Shown here in pieces: positions 37,131 to 45,445 of a stretch of DNA of 64,000 bases. A program made the translations under genes and the position numbers. The notes beneath the pieces are model-generated. The model worked only from the letters and a program-made list of their open reading frames with translations, ran no database searches and was not told where the DNA came from. Position 1 is the stretch's first letter, and each line of letters starts with the position of its first letter. The stretch lies in the NCBI GenBank assembly GCA_016218725.1, contig JACRDB010000066.1, forward strand, positions 1 through 64,000, read 5' to 3'. Origin of the DNA: Deltaproteobacteria bacterium. GTDB taxonomy: Bacteria > Myxococcota_A > Polyangia > Polyangiales > Ga0077539.

Positions 37131-38042
37131 TCAGGGGCAGTGGAGCATGGGCTGGGCGAAGGTGCCCACGGTGAGGACGCTCCCCAGGACCACGGCGCCG
37201 AGGGCGTAATACACGAGCCCCGCGAAGGCCTGGCGGACGCCCCCGAGGTCACTCGGGACGCGGGCGATGTGATACGCGGCGGGCACCTCACGGAAGGGGG
37301 CGGCCTCGAGCCCGTCGGGGTTGAGCACGAGCACGTGGTCCAAGGTGCCCACATGGGCCAGCACCGGGGCCTGGGTGGAGGCCCCGAAGGCCACCAGGGG
37401 GTAGGCCTTGCCGGCCTCGGCCAGGACGCCCCAGACGCCCCGGAGACGGAAGAGCGTGGAGATGGACAGGAGCAGGCCCCCGAGGGCCACCGCGGCCCCG
37501 AACTGCTGGAGGGCGGAGATGCGGTACCCGAAGCCCGCCGCAGTGCCCGCCAGGGTCAGGAGGAGCCCGGCGTGCACGGCGAGGCGCAGGTTCCCGAGGG
37601 TGGACGGAAGGGTGAGACCGTTACGGGCCAGGCGCGCCCAGAGGGCGTACACCGCCGCGAAGCCCAGGCTCATGGCGAAGCCGTAGATGGCCCCGAAGAG
37701 GGCCGCCACGGGGAACATCCCCGAGGGGTGGCTCTGGGAGAACCCGTTCCAGAGGAGGGCGCAGATGACCCCGTTGAGGGTCCCGGCCCCGAGGGACGCG
37801 AAGAGGACCCGGCCGACGGCCCCGCGGGAGACCCAGCGGGCGGGCCACAGGGCGAAGAGGGGCGTGACGAAGAGCACCAGCCCCCACTCCCGGGGCGAGG
37901 CCTGAGGGCCGAAGAGGTACTGCGCGATCAGCGGACCGAGCAGGGCGCCCAGGAGGGCGAAGAGTCCACGGGTTGCGAGGGTCACGCCGCGGGGGGTGAC
38001 GGACGGCAGCGACGGGGGTGGGGACATGGACATGGGACCCAT
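37131..38042 (-). CDS. Multi-pass membrane protein of unknown function
   Basis: The 303-residue product has about eight hydrophobic segments. Three in-frame ATGs (38042, 38033, 38027) are candidates; the first is preferred because AGGGATCGG is upstream. No family was recognised. A non-membrane loop near 215-265 is the only sizeable soluble part. Confidence 0.65.
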   Translation of the reverse strand: MGPMSMSPPPSLPSVTPRGVTLATRGLFALLGALLGPLIAQYLFGPQASPREWGLVLFVTPLFALWPARWVSRGAVGRVLFASLGAGTLNGVICALLWNGFSQSHPSGMFPVAALFGAIYGFAMSLGFAAVYALWARLARNGLTLPSTLGNLRLAVHAGLLLTLAGTAAGFGYRISALQQFGAAVALGGLLLSISTLFRLRGVWGVLAEAGKAYPLVAFGASTQAPVLAHVGTLDHVLVLNPDGLEAAPFREVPAAYHIARVPSDLGGVRQAFAGLVYYALGAVVLGSVLTVGTFAQPMLHCP

Positions 38043-38078
38043 TCTGGACCCGATCCCTTGGCCCCGCAAAGGCGCTCT

Positions 38079-39068
38079 TCAGCGGCAGCCCCCGGCCCAC
38101 TCGATGCAGTCCGAGTCGGTGCACAGGTCGTTGACCATGAGGTCCAGGTTCAGGCTGGTGATGTTCATCCGGGCGCCGTTGGGCGCGTCCCGGCAGGTGC
38201 GGTCCGTGAGCGTCTGGACCTGCCGGGCCCGGACGTTGCGGAACTCCACCCGGAGCCGGGTCCCGATGGGGTTCTCCCGGCGAAGCTCCCGGAAGACGGC
38301 CTGACCCTCGTAGGCCAGGTAGTCCCGCTCGTAGCGCCACATGGGCTCCGTCATGATGCCCGAGATGGTGGACACGAAGAACGGCGTGGTCCTGGAGCGG
38401 AACCGCGACAGGTCCACCGTGTCCCCTCCGGCGGGGCCTCCGCGGGTGAGGTAGTCGTTGAAGCGCAGGGCCACCATCTGCCGCTCGGTGTCCTCGATGA
38501 ACACGAAGAGGAGCCCGTTGCGCCGGTCGAAGCAGGCCATGGACCAGTTGAAATTGATCGTCGGGAGGTTCATCACGGGCCCGGTGGTGGTGGCCGCCAC
38601 GGGCTCGGCGCACACCCCCGCCGGGAAGGTCATCCCCGTGTCCGCGGGGCCCGTGTCCACCACGCCGGTGTCCACGGGGCCCGTATCCGGCGCCCCGGTG
38701 TCCGGGCGACCGGTGTCCAGCACCGCGGTGTCCGGCACCCCGGTGTCCGGCGCACCCGTATCGGGCGCACTCGTGTCGGGCCTGCCCGTGTCCGGCACGG
38801 CGCTGTCAGGCCGCCCGGTGTCCGGTGCCACCGCCGTGTCCCCCACGCGGGTGTCCGGCGGCACCGCCGTGTCCGGCGCCACCGCCGTGTCCGCGGTGCC
38901 CGAGTCCTGGGACGGGACGGTGCTGTCCAGCGGGGCGTCCCCGGAGATGGCTGCGTCGTCCATCGGCAGCTCCCCGGGCGGGAGCCCCGCCATGCCTCCA
39001 CACGCCGCCGTCAAGAGTGCCACCGACAGTACCCGCCATGTGGCTCCAACGCATACCTTTGTATACAT
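38079..39068 (-). CDS. Lipoprotein with PDTG/DTAVPDT repeat linker
   Basis: The 329-residue lipoprotein (VALLTAACGGMAG) carries a roughly 100-residue linker made of short imperfect repeats such as PDTGRPDT, PDTGAPDT and VDTGPADT, encoded by near-tandem 6-15 base units (38640-38920). A beta-rich, Arg-rich domain without recognised homologues follows. A TTGACG-17-TACCTA promoter lies upstream. Highly repeated linkers probably make a spacer off the outer membrane. Confidence 0.75.
   Translation of the reverse strand: MYTKVCVGATWRVLSVALLTAACGGMAGLPPGELPMDDAAISGDAPLDSTVPSQDSGTADTAVAPDTAVPPDTRVGDTAVAPDTGRPDSAVPDTGRPDTSAPDTGAPDTGVPDTAVLDTGRPDTGAPDTGPVDTGVVDTGPADTGMTFPAGVCAEPVAATTTGPVMNLPTINFNWSMACFDRRNGLLFVFIEDTERQMVALRFNDYLTRGGPAGGDTVDLSRFRSRTTPFFVSTISGIMTEPMWRYERDYLAYEGQAVFRELRRENPIGTRLRVEFRNVRARQVQTLTDRTCRDAPNGARMNITSLNLDLMVNDLCTDSDCIEWAGGCR
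38640..38920. repeat. Short-period coding repeats (PDTG units)
   Basis: The DNA is a run of GTGTCCGG/GGCCCGGTG-like units in the minus-strand reading, matching the PDTG peptide repeat. Such tracts can expand or contract by slippage and are prone to assembly errors. Confidence 0.65.
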
Positions 39069-39086
39069 CCGACGGTCCCCCGGTTG

Positions 39087-39105
39087 GTGGGTAGATGTAG
39101 GCAAT
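39087..39105 (-). promoter_or_regulatory. Shared 19-base element upstream of the PDTG lipoprotein
   Basis: GTGGGTAGATGTAGGCAAT (plus strand) is 18/19 identical to 23331-23349. It starts at the last base of the -10 box and reaches toward the start codon. Confidence 0.45.
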
Positions 39106-39133
39106 AGGTAGTATGTTGTCCTACCTCCGTCAA
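39105..39133 (-). promoter_or_regulatory. Candidate promoter of the PDTG lipoprotein
   Basis: Read on the minus strand, TTGACG (39133-39128) and TACCTA (39110-39105) are separated by 17 bases, a near-consensus sigma-70 promoter; the start codon at 39068 is about 30 bases after the expected transcription start. Confidence 0.55.
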
Positions 39134-39148
39134 GGCGCGAAGTGGGGT

Positions 39149-40315
39149 TCACTCCTCCAGCGCCTCGCGGGGGTTGATGTGCTCGACCCAGAGGGGGACC
39201 ACCCCCATCACGGTGGTGAAGACGAACTGTGCGAGGTACAGGAGGAAGACATACGCGACGCCTTCGTGGTGGACGCTCTCCGAGGGGAAATAGAGCCTCA
39301 GGGCGAGGAAGACCGAGAGCTGGAAGGTGCCAAAGAGCCCCGGACCCGACGGCAGCAGGATGCCCATGGCCAGGACGCCCATGACGGCGAAGCCCTGGGC
39401 CGGGGTCATGGGGAGGCCGCAGCCCCAACCGAGGAGGGCCATCCCCAGGGCGTTGACGGACCAGTAGACCCCGGTCTGGAGGAGGAAGGGCCCCATGAGC
39501 CTGGGGTCCGGGAGCGAGCGCAGCCCGTCGGCGAGGCCCCCCACCATGCGCGAGAGGCGCGCGGCCAGGGCCGGGCTCACCATGCCCACCACCCGGAGCG
39601 TGGTGCGCTCTGCCCACTGGCGCGCGGCCAGGAAGACGGCCAGCACGGCCAGGGCCGAGGTGAACACGCCCACGGTGAGGTACGCCATGCGCACCACGTT
39701 CCCGACGGGGATGCCGAACTCCCTGACGTGCTCCAGGGGGAGCCTCGGGATGAACACCATGGTCGCGGCCAGGAGGAGGGCCACGAAGAGCCCGTCCAGC
39801 ACGCGCTCCGCGGCGATGGTGCCCATGGCCGCGGAGCCCGTGACCTTGCCGTCCCGGCGCAGGAGCGCAGGGCGCACGACCTCCCCCATGCGGAAGGGCA
39901 GCATCATGATGGCGAAGAAGCCTATCCACGCGATGGCGATGATCTTGCGCGTGGGCACCCGGGCCACCGGCCGCAGGAGGTAGTCCCAGCGCCACGCGCG
40001 GAACCAGTGCACCACGAAGAGCGAGAGGAAATACGCCCCCACGGTCCACCAGCGAACGTGCTCGAAGGCGCTCCGGGGGGGGATCACCGGCAGCCCCCCG
40101 CGGTGCAGGAGCCACCCGAAGCCCGCCGCCACCGCGAGGGACAGCACCACCCGCGTGGCGATCCGGCGGCCTCGGGGCCTGGGAGGGAGCGACGGGACCC
40201 TCGCCCGGGGTGGGGCGCTCTCCAGCTCCTCGGTCACGGCCAGCGAAGGGCTTGTACCATACACCCCGGTGCCAGACGCCGCGGTGTCCGCAGGGACGCT
40301 CGAAGAAAGGTGCAT
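39149..40315 (-). CDS. Flippase-like membrane protein (LPG synthase TM family)
   Basis: The 388-residue protein has a basic Pro/Arg-rich N-terminus and about eight membrane segments with the pattern of the lysylphosphatidylglycerol-synthase transmembrane/flippase-like family (MLPFRMGEVVRPALLRR, AAERVLDGLFVALL, LPSGPGLFGTFQL). The family moves or modifies lipids. ATG 40315 is favoured over the TTG at 40354. It lies 35 bases after the PHP phosphatase gene and may be transcribed with it. Confidence 0.75.
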   Translation of the reverse strand: MHLSSSVPADTAASGTGVYGTSPSLAVTEELESAPPRARVPSLPPRPRGRRIATRVVLSLAVAAGFGWLLHRGGLPVIPPRSAFEHVRWWTVGAYFLSLFVVHWFRAWRWDYLLRPVARVPTRKIIAIAWIGFFAIMMLPFRMGEVVRPALLRRDGKVTGSAAMGTIAAERVLDGLFVALLLAATMVFIPRLPLEHVREFGIPVGNVVRMAYLTVGVFTSALAVLAVFLAARQWAERTTLRVVGMVSPALAARLSRMVGGLADGLRSLPDPRLMGPFLLQTGVYWSVNALGMALLGWGCGLPMTPAQGFAVMGVLAMGILLPSGPGLFGTFQLSVFLALRLYFPSESVHHEGVAYVFLLYLAQFVFTTVMGVVPLWVEHINPREALEE

Positions 40316-40350
40316 CGAAGGCGGTTGTTGTTGCACACCACGGACCACCG

Positions 40351-41106
40351 TCAAGGCACCCGGCGAGGCGCCCCGGGCGGCGCGCTCCGGGCTTCTTCAA
40401 GGATCGCCCGGGGACCATCTACCAGGAGCTTGCGGTAGCCCTCGGCGCCCACTCGGGCCTTGAGCACCCCGAGCGCCTCGGAGAGGGGCTCCAGGTCCGC
40501 GGGCTTGTGGGCGTCGGAGCACGCAGCCCGGTAGCGCCCGAGGGACACCAGGCGCTCGGCGCAGGCCTGGGCCCGGCGTCCGTAGGCGCCCACCAGGGAC
40601 ATCACATCCAAGACCCCGAGGGCCCCCGCCCCGAGGAGCTCCTCGTAGCGCTCCGGGTCCGCCTGGACGGGGGCGTAGCGTTCGGGGTGTGCCAGGATGG
40701 GCCTCACCCCTGAGCGCTTCATCCTCCAGAGCTGGAGCTCTACCCGGTGGGGGATGGCGTCATAGCTGAACTCCACCAGCGAGGCGCCGCCTCCTGGGTA
40801 GGTCAGGGCCTCCCCTCGGGCCAGGAGGTCCGTCAAGACGTCATCGAACATGTGCTCGCCGGCCAGCTCCAGCGTGGGGAGCGTGGCGCCTCCGGCGCGG
40901 GCCTTTTCGAGGCCCGGGAGGAGCTTCTCCAGCCCGGCTCGGCGCGTCCCGAGGCGGTTGTCCCAGAGGCCGTTGCGCACGTGGGGCGTGGCCACCACGG
41001 TGCTGAAGCCCAGCCGCGCGAGGCCCACCAGGAGCGCCACGCCGTCCTCCGCGGTGGGGCAGCCGTCATCGAGGCCGGGGAGCGGGTGGCAGTGCAGGTC
41101 GATCAT
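40351..41106 (-). CDS. PHP-type tyrosine-protein phosphatase (CpsB/YwqE-like)
   Basis: The 251-residue protein opens with DLHCHPLPGLDDG, a PHP metal-binding motif, and has later VVATPHVRNGLWDN, LILAHPERY (as ILAHPERY) and ACSDAHK, together giving the metal ligands. CpsB/YwqE enzymes dephosphorylate exopolysaccharide kinases; no such kinase gene is nearby. The start overlaps the nucleotidyltransferase stop by four bases (ATGA). Confidence 0.85.
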   Translation of the reverse strand: MIDLHCHPLPGLDDGCPTAEDGVALLVGLARLGFSTVVATPHVRNGLWDNRLGTRRAGLEKLLPGLEKARAGGATLPTLELAGEHMFDDVLTDLLARGEALTYPGGGASLVEFSYDAIPHRVELQLWRMKRSGVRPILAHPERYAPVQADPERYEELLGAGALGVLDVMSLVGAYGRRAQACAERLVSLGRYRAACSDAHKPADLEPLSEALGVLKARVGAEGYRKLLVDGPRAILEEARSAPPGAPRRVP

Positions 41107-42485
41107 CCGGCCGCCAGGCGCTCCCTCGCGAGCGCCAGGAGCCCCTCGCGGGTGTTCACCGAGGGGTCGTCCATGGCCCGCTCCAGGAGCTGCGCGAGGA
41201 GCTCACCGAGTTGTTTCGAGGGCTTGAGCCCGAGGTCCTTCATGAGCGCCGTGCCGTCCACCGCGAGGTCCCGAGGGCCCAGCACCCGGCCTCGCTCCAG
41301 CACCGCCTCCACGCGCTCCAGGAGGGCGCGCTGGACGGCGAGGTCCGGGTCCGGGTCCGGCCCCCTCGCCCGCGCGTCCGCGGCCCAGAGCGCGGCCAGG
41401 TCCTTGAGGGCCTCCAGGCCCACTGCGCGGACGTAGCGCCGCACGGCCCCATCCGACCAGGACGGCTGGTACCCCACCCGGTGGTGGCGGATCAGGTGAA
41501 CGACCCGCTGGCGCTCGTCGTTGGAGTAGCGGTAGTCCTGGAGCCACTGGTCCGCCAGCGACGCCCCCACGAGCTCGTGGGAGGGGAAGGTCACCGCCCC
41601 CGTGGCGGGGTCCACGGCGCGGGTGCGGGCCTTGCCCACGTCATGGAACACCGCGGCGGTGCGTAGCACGGTGTCCTTCGGGCAGGCGTCCACGGCGCGC
41701 ATGGTGTGGGTCCAGACGTCGTAGGCGCGACCGTCGCCCTGGGCGCAGCCCACGGCCTCCAGGAGGGGCGGGCAGGTGACCGCGAGGATCCCCCGGCGGC
41801 GCATCACCTCGAAGGCGCGCGACGGCTGCGGGGCCTTGAAGGTCTTGCACCACTCGTCCCGGACGCGCTCGGCGCTCACCTTCCGGAACACCGGCAGGGC
41901 CCGCTCCATGGCCGCCTCTGTCGCCGGGTCGAGCTCGAAGCCCAGGGTGGCCACGAAGCGCGCCCCCCGCAGGATCCGCAGGCCATCCTCGGAGAAGCGC
42001 GTAAAGGGGTCCCCCACCGCGCGCAGCACCCCGTCCTCCAGGTCCTGCCTCCCGCCGAAGGGGTCCACCAGGACGCCCCCGAGGGGGTCATACGCGATGG
42101 CGTTGACGGTGAAATCCCGCCGCGCGAGGTCCTGCGTGACGTCGTCCAGGAAGTACACCCGGTCGGGTCTGCGCCCGTCGGTGTAGGTCCCTTCGCCCCG
42201 CAGCGTGGTGACCTCGTAGGGCACCCGATCGACCACCACGGTGAGCGTGCCGTGGTCAATCCCCGTGGGCACCGCCCGAGGGAACACCTCCAGGAGCTCC
42301 CTGGGCCGCGCCGTGGTGCAGAGGTCCCAGTCGTTCACCGCCCGCCCGAGGAGGTGGTCCCTCACGCACCCGCCGACGATCCACGACCCGTGGCCCCGCG
42401 ACGCGAGGCGCCCGCAGAGGTCCTTCACCGCGGAGGGGATGGCCTCGGCGTCCACGGTGGTCTTCGGCGGTCGCAGCGTGCGCAT
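41103..42485 (-). CDS. tRNA nucleotidyltransferase / poly(A) polymerase family protein
   Basis: The 460-residue protein has the class II polymerase motif GGCVRDHLLG and NDWDLCTTARP (metal Asp pair), RRDFTVNAIAYDP and RILRGARF, then an HD domain (AVFHDVGKARTR, SHELVG). It may add CCA to tRNA 3' ends; a poly(A) polymerase function cannot be excluded. It follows the AAA/TPR ATPase gene by six bases, so they probably share a transcript. Confidence 0.85.
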   Translation of the reverse strand: MRTLRPPKTTVDAEAIPSAVKDLCGRLASRGHGSWIVGGCVRDHLLGRAVNDWDLCTTARPRELLEVFPRAVPTGIDHGTLTVVVDRVPYEVTTLRGEGTYTDGRRPDRVYFLDDVTQDLARRDFTVNAIAYDPLGGVLVDPFGGRQDLEDGVLRAVGDPFTRFSEDGLRILRGARFVATLGFELDPATEAAMERALPVFRKVSAERVRDEWCKTFKAPQPSRAFEVMRRRGILAVTCPPLLEAVGCAQGDGRAYDVWTHTMRAVDACPKDTVLRTAAVFHDVGKARTRAVDPATGAVTFPSHELVGASLADQWLQDYRYSNDERQRVVHLIRHHRVGYQPSWSDGAVRRYVRAVGLEALKDLAALWAADARARGPDPDPDLAVQRALLERVEAVLERGRVLGPRDLAVDGTALMKDLGLKPSKQLGELLAQLLERAMDDPSVNTREGLLALARERLAAG

Positions 42486-42491
42486 GGTCCA

Positions 42492-45260
42492 TCATACCCC
42501 GCCGGGGGGGCGCTTGACCCCGTCCGGCGGCGTGAGGTCCTCGGTGTCGTCCAGCGCGTCGGGTCCCACGATCACCGAGGGCTCCACGGGCATCTTCAAA
42601 TCGAGCTCCGGGCGACGGATGCCCGGGTCCGTCCAGGACAGGTCCATCGACGGCTCATCGCGCGTCTCCTGCGCCCTCCGCGCCCTCCCGAGGATCTCCT
42701 CGGAGGACGTGCGAAGCTGCGTGGCCTCGACCTCCAGCGCCGCGCGGTCGGCCCCCGGGGCCTCCGCTGCCGCGCCGAGGTACTCCGCAAGCGTGCGCGC
42801 CGTGCGCGCGTACTCCAGCTCCGCCCCGAGGTCCGAGAAGGCCGCCAGCGCCTGCCGGAAGAGCTTCTCCGCGCGCCTGCCCTCGTCGGTCTCGGGACCG
42901 TGGGCCGAGAGCACCTCGGCCAGGCTCCTGCGGGCGACCCCCAGGTGCACCTGGCTCTTCACCTGCTCGAAGAGCTCCAGGGCCCGCTCCAGGTAATTGA
43001 GCGCCAGGGTGATGTTCCCGCTGAGGTAGTGGGCCTTGCCTAGCCCCCGGCGGGCCTCGGCCAGGAGCAGCCGGTCGCCGAGCTCCAGGCACAGGGTCTC
43101 CACCTCGGACAGGATCTTCACGGCCTCGTCGCTCCGACGGGTGCGGTACTGGCTCTCGCCGATGTTCAAGAGCAGCACGGCCTGGCGGCGGCGGTCGCCG
43201 ATCTCCCGCGCGACCTCCAGGCCCTGGCGGAAGAGCCCCAGGGCGGCCTCGTCGTCGCCCCGGTCCTGCTGGAGAGTGCCCAGGTTGTTGAGCGTGATCA
43301 CCATGCCGGGGAGGTCCCCGACCGCGCGGCGCAGCTCCAGGGCCCGCGTCAGGGCGTCCAGGGCCGCGCGATACTGCCCGGTCTCCTGGTAGACCAGCCC
43401 CAGGTTGTTGAGCGAGAGCGCCACGCCCCGCTCGTCGTTCAGGGCCTCGCGGCGCGCGAGGCCATCCAGGAGGAAGCGCTGGGCCATCTCGTAGGCCCCC
43501 TTCATCCAATGGACCTTGCCGATGTCGTCGTAGGAGCTCCCGATGCCCCGCTCGTCCCCCGCGGACTCGAAGAGGGCCAGGCCCGTGCCCAGGTGCCGCA
43601 TGGCCTCGTCCAGGTTCCCGGACTCTCGGAAGACCCTCCCGATGCGGTTGTGCGCGGCGCCGCCCTTGCCGCGCAGGTCCAGCCTCCAGGCCAGGGCCAG
43701 CATCGCCCGGAACTGCCCGAGGCCCTCCTCCGAGCGCCCGAGGAGCGTGAGCACGTCCCCGAGGTGGTGCGTGGCGTCGAGCCGCAGGCCCACGTCGTGC
43801 TCGCCCAGGAGCTCCAGGCCCTTGCGGTAGTGGTCCACGGCCTTCTGGTTGGCGTACCGCGCCCTGGCGCGGTCGGCGCTCTGGAGGTAGCACCGCGCGG
43901 CCCGCAACGGGCGGTGGCCCTGCTCGTAGTGCCGCGCCAGGAGGTCGAGCTGCTCCTCGTTGCGCTCCGTGAGCTGGAACTCCAGCCACTCGGCCAGCAC
44001 CAGGTGCAGCGCCGTGGCCTGCTCCGAGGGCACCAGCTCCAGGAGCCTCTCGCGCTCCAGGTTGTGCTTGAAGATGTACTCCTCGTCCCCAGGGATGGCG
44101 CTGTCGGGCATGCGCAGCACGTAGTCCTTGGACTCCAGCCCGTGGAGCAGGTCCCGGAAGTGCGGCGCCAGGTCCTCCGCGCCGCCCCAGACCGCCGGGG
44201 CCTCGCGCCCGGTGCGACCCAGCACCACCAGGCTCCCGATCCAGAACACGCTCCCCACCAGCGCCGCGCCCTGCAGGAGCTCCCGCTCCGGCGGCGAGAG
44301 CGCCGCCAGGCGCGTGCGCACCGCGTCCTCCACGCTCATCGGCAGGGAGATGTGCTCCAGCCGGTCCAGGTCGATGGTGGCCATCCCGTCGGGCTCCATC
44401 GCGATCACCTCCTGGAGGAAGTACAGGCGCACGATGTGCTCCAGGAGCATGGGGTTGCCGCCCCCGAGCTCGACGGCCGTGTCAATGAGCTCCTGGGGGG
44501 GATTCTCGATGGCCGAGAGGAGCGCCCGGGCGAGCACCTGGCTCTCGCCGGTGGACAGGGGCGCCAGGTCCACCTGGAGGTTGCGCTCCCCGAGGGCGCG
44601 GGAGAAGCCGGGGCACTGGGTGAAGAACTCCGGCCGGGTGCTCACCAGCACCACCAGGGGACCCTTGGAGAAGCCCTCCAGGAGCTCCATCAGGAGCTGG
44701 GCGCCCTCGTGGGAGGCGAGGTGCGCGTCCTCGATCACGAGCATCACGGGCGAGCGCTGGGCGTCCACCTCGAAGAGTCTCCGGAAGACCGCGCGGGACA
44801 CCTGGGCGTAGGCCGGGGAGTGCTCCGCGAAGGCCTCGGCCAGGACCGTGGAGCCGAAGCGCAGGCCCAGCCACGCGCCGACGAAGTGCAGGATCTCGTC
44901 TACCCGACGGTCGCCGAAGAGGTCCATGACCTGGGCCGCCACCTCGTTGGCCTGGGTGTGGGCGTCGGCGTTCTCCGAGAGGCCGAAGCGGGCCCGGAGG
45001 ATCCGGGCCAGGGCGCCCTGGAGGCCGGCCTCCTCGCGGACGGCGCCCCGGAAGACCCGCAGCCCCGGGCAGCGCTCGCGCAGGTCAGCGATGCCCTCGG
45101 AGACCAGCCGGGAGCGGCCCACGCCCGCGGTGCCCACCAGGGTGATGAAGCGCGGAGCGGCCGCGCGGACCGCTTCGGCCACCACGGCGGCGAGGGCGTC
45201 GCGCTCGGCCACGCGGCCGATCATCGGGGCCCTGCCCAGGGGTACGGTGTCGTTCTGCAT
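42492..45260 (-). CDS. Signalling ATPase with C-terminal TPR repeats
   Basis: The 922-residue protein has an N-terminal AAA_16/ORC-type ATPase (GTAGVGRSR near 41-49 as Walker A, VMLVIEDAHLASHEG as Walker B) and a long series of tetratricopeptide repeats from about 450 to 850 (for example ALSLNNLGLVYQETGQY, EALRRAVGDLPG). ATG 45260 has AGGAC six bases upstream. It resembles the ATP-binding/TPR halves of LuxR- or kinase-linked signalling proteins but lacks a DNA-binding or kinase domain. It is divergent from a kinase gene, with 185 bases between them. Confidence 0.8.
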   Translation of the reverse strand: MQNDTVPLGRAPMIGRVAERDALAAVVAEAVRAAAPRFITLVGTAGVGRSRLVSEGIADLRERCPGLRVFRGAVREEAGLQGALARILRARFGLSENADAHTQANEVAAQVMDLFGDRRVDEILHFVGAWLGLRFGSTVLAEAFAEHSPAYAQVSRAVFRRLFEVDAQRSPVMLVIEDAHLASHEGAQLLMELLEGFSKGPLVVLVSTRPEFFTQCPGFSRALGERNLQVDLAPLSTGESQVLARALLSAIENPPQELIDTAVELGGGNPMLLEHIVRLYFLQEVIAMEPDGMATIDLDRLEHISLPMSVEDAVRTRLAALSPPERELLQGAALVGSVFWIGSLVVLGRTGREAPAVWGGAEDLAPHFRDLLHGLESKDYVLRMPDSAIPGDEEYIFKHNLERERLLELVPSEQATALHLVLAEWLEFQLTERNEEQLDLLARHYEQGHRPLRAARCYLQSADRARARYANQKAVDHYRKGLELLGEHDVGLRLDATHHLGDVLTLLGRSEEGLGQFRAMLALAWRLDLRGKGGAAHNRIGRVFRESGNLDEAMRHLGTGLALFESAGDERGIGSSYDDIGKVHWMKGAYEMAQRFLLDGLARREALNDERGVALSLNNLGLVYQETGQYRAALDALTRALELRRAVGDLPGMVITLNNLGTLQQDRGDDEAALGLFRQGLEVAREIGDRRRQAVLLLNIGESQYRTRRSDEAVKILSEVETLCLELGDRLLLAEARRGLGKAHYLSGNITLALNYLERALELFEQVKSQVHLGVARRSLAEVLSAHGPETDEGRRAEKLFRQALAAFSDLGAELEYARTARTLAEYLGAAAEAPGADRAALEVEATQLRTSSEEILGRARRAQETRDEPSMDLSWTDPGIRRPELDLKMPVEPSVIVGPDALDDTEDLTPPDGVKRPPGGV

Positions 45261-45445
45261 GGGTCCTACGCGGCTCCGGGTGTGCAAGCAGGGTACATCA
45301 CCCGCGGGGGCTCCCGACGGCCTCCGGTCACCTCCCGCGGGCGCGAGGCGCGGGAACCTACGCCCCGGGGCGGCGCCTTTCAACCACGCAAGCGGGTCAA
45401 AAGTCTTTGTATCGTGGAGGGTTTCTGACTACGCTCCCTGGAGCC

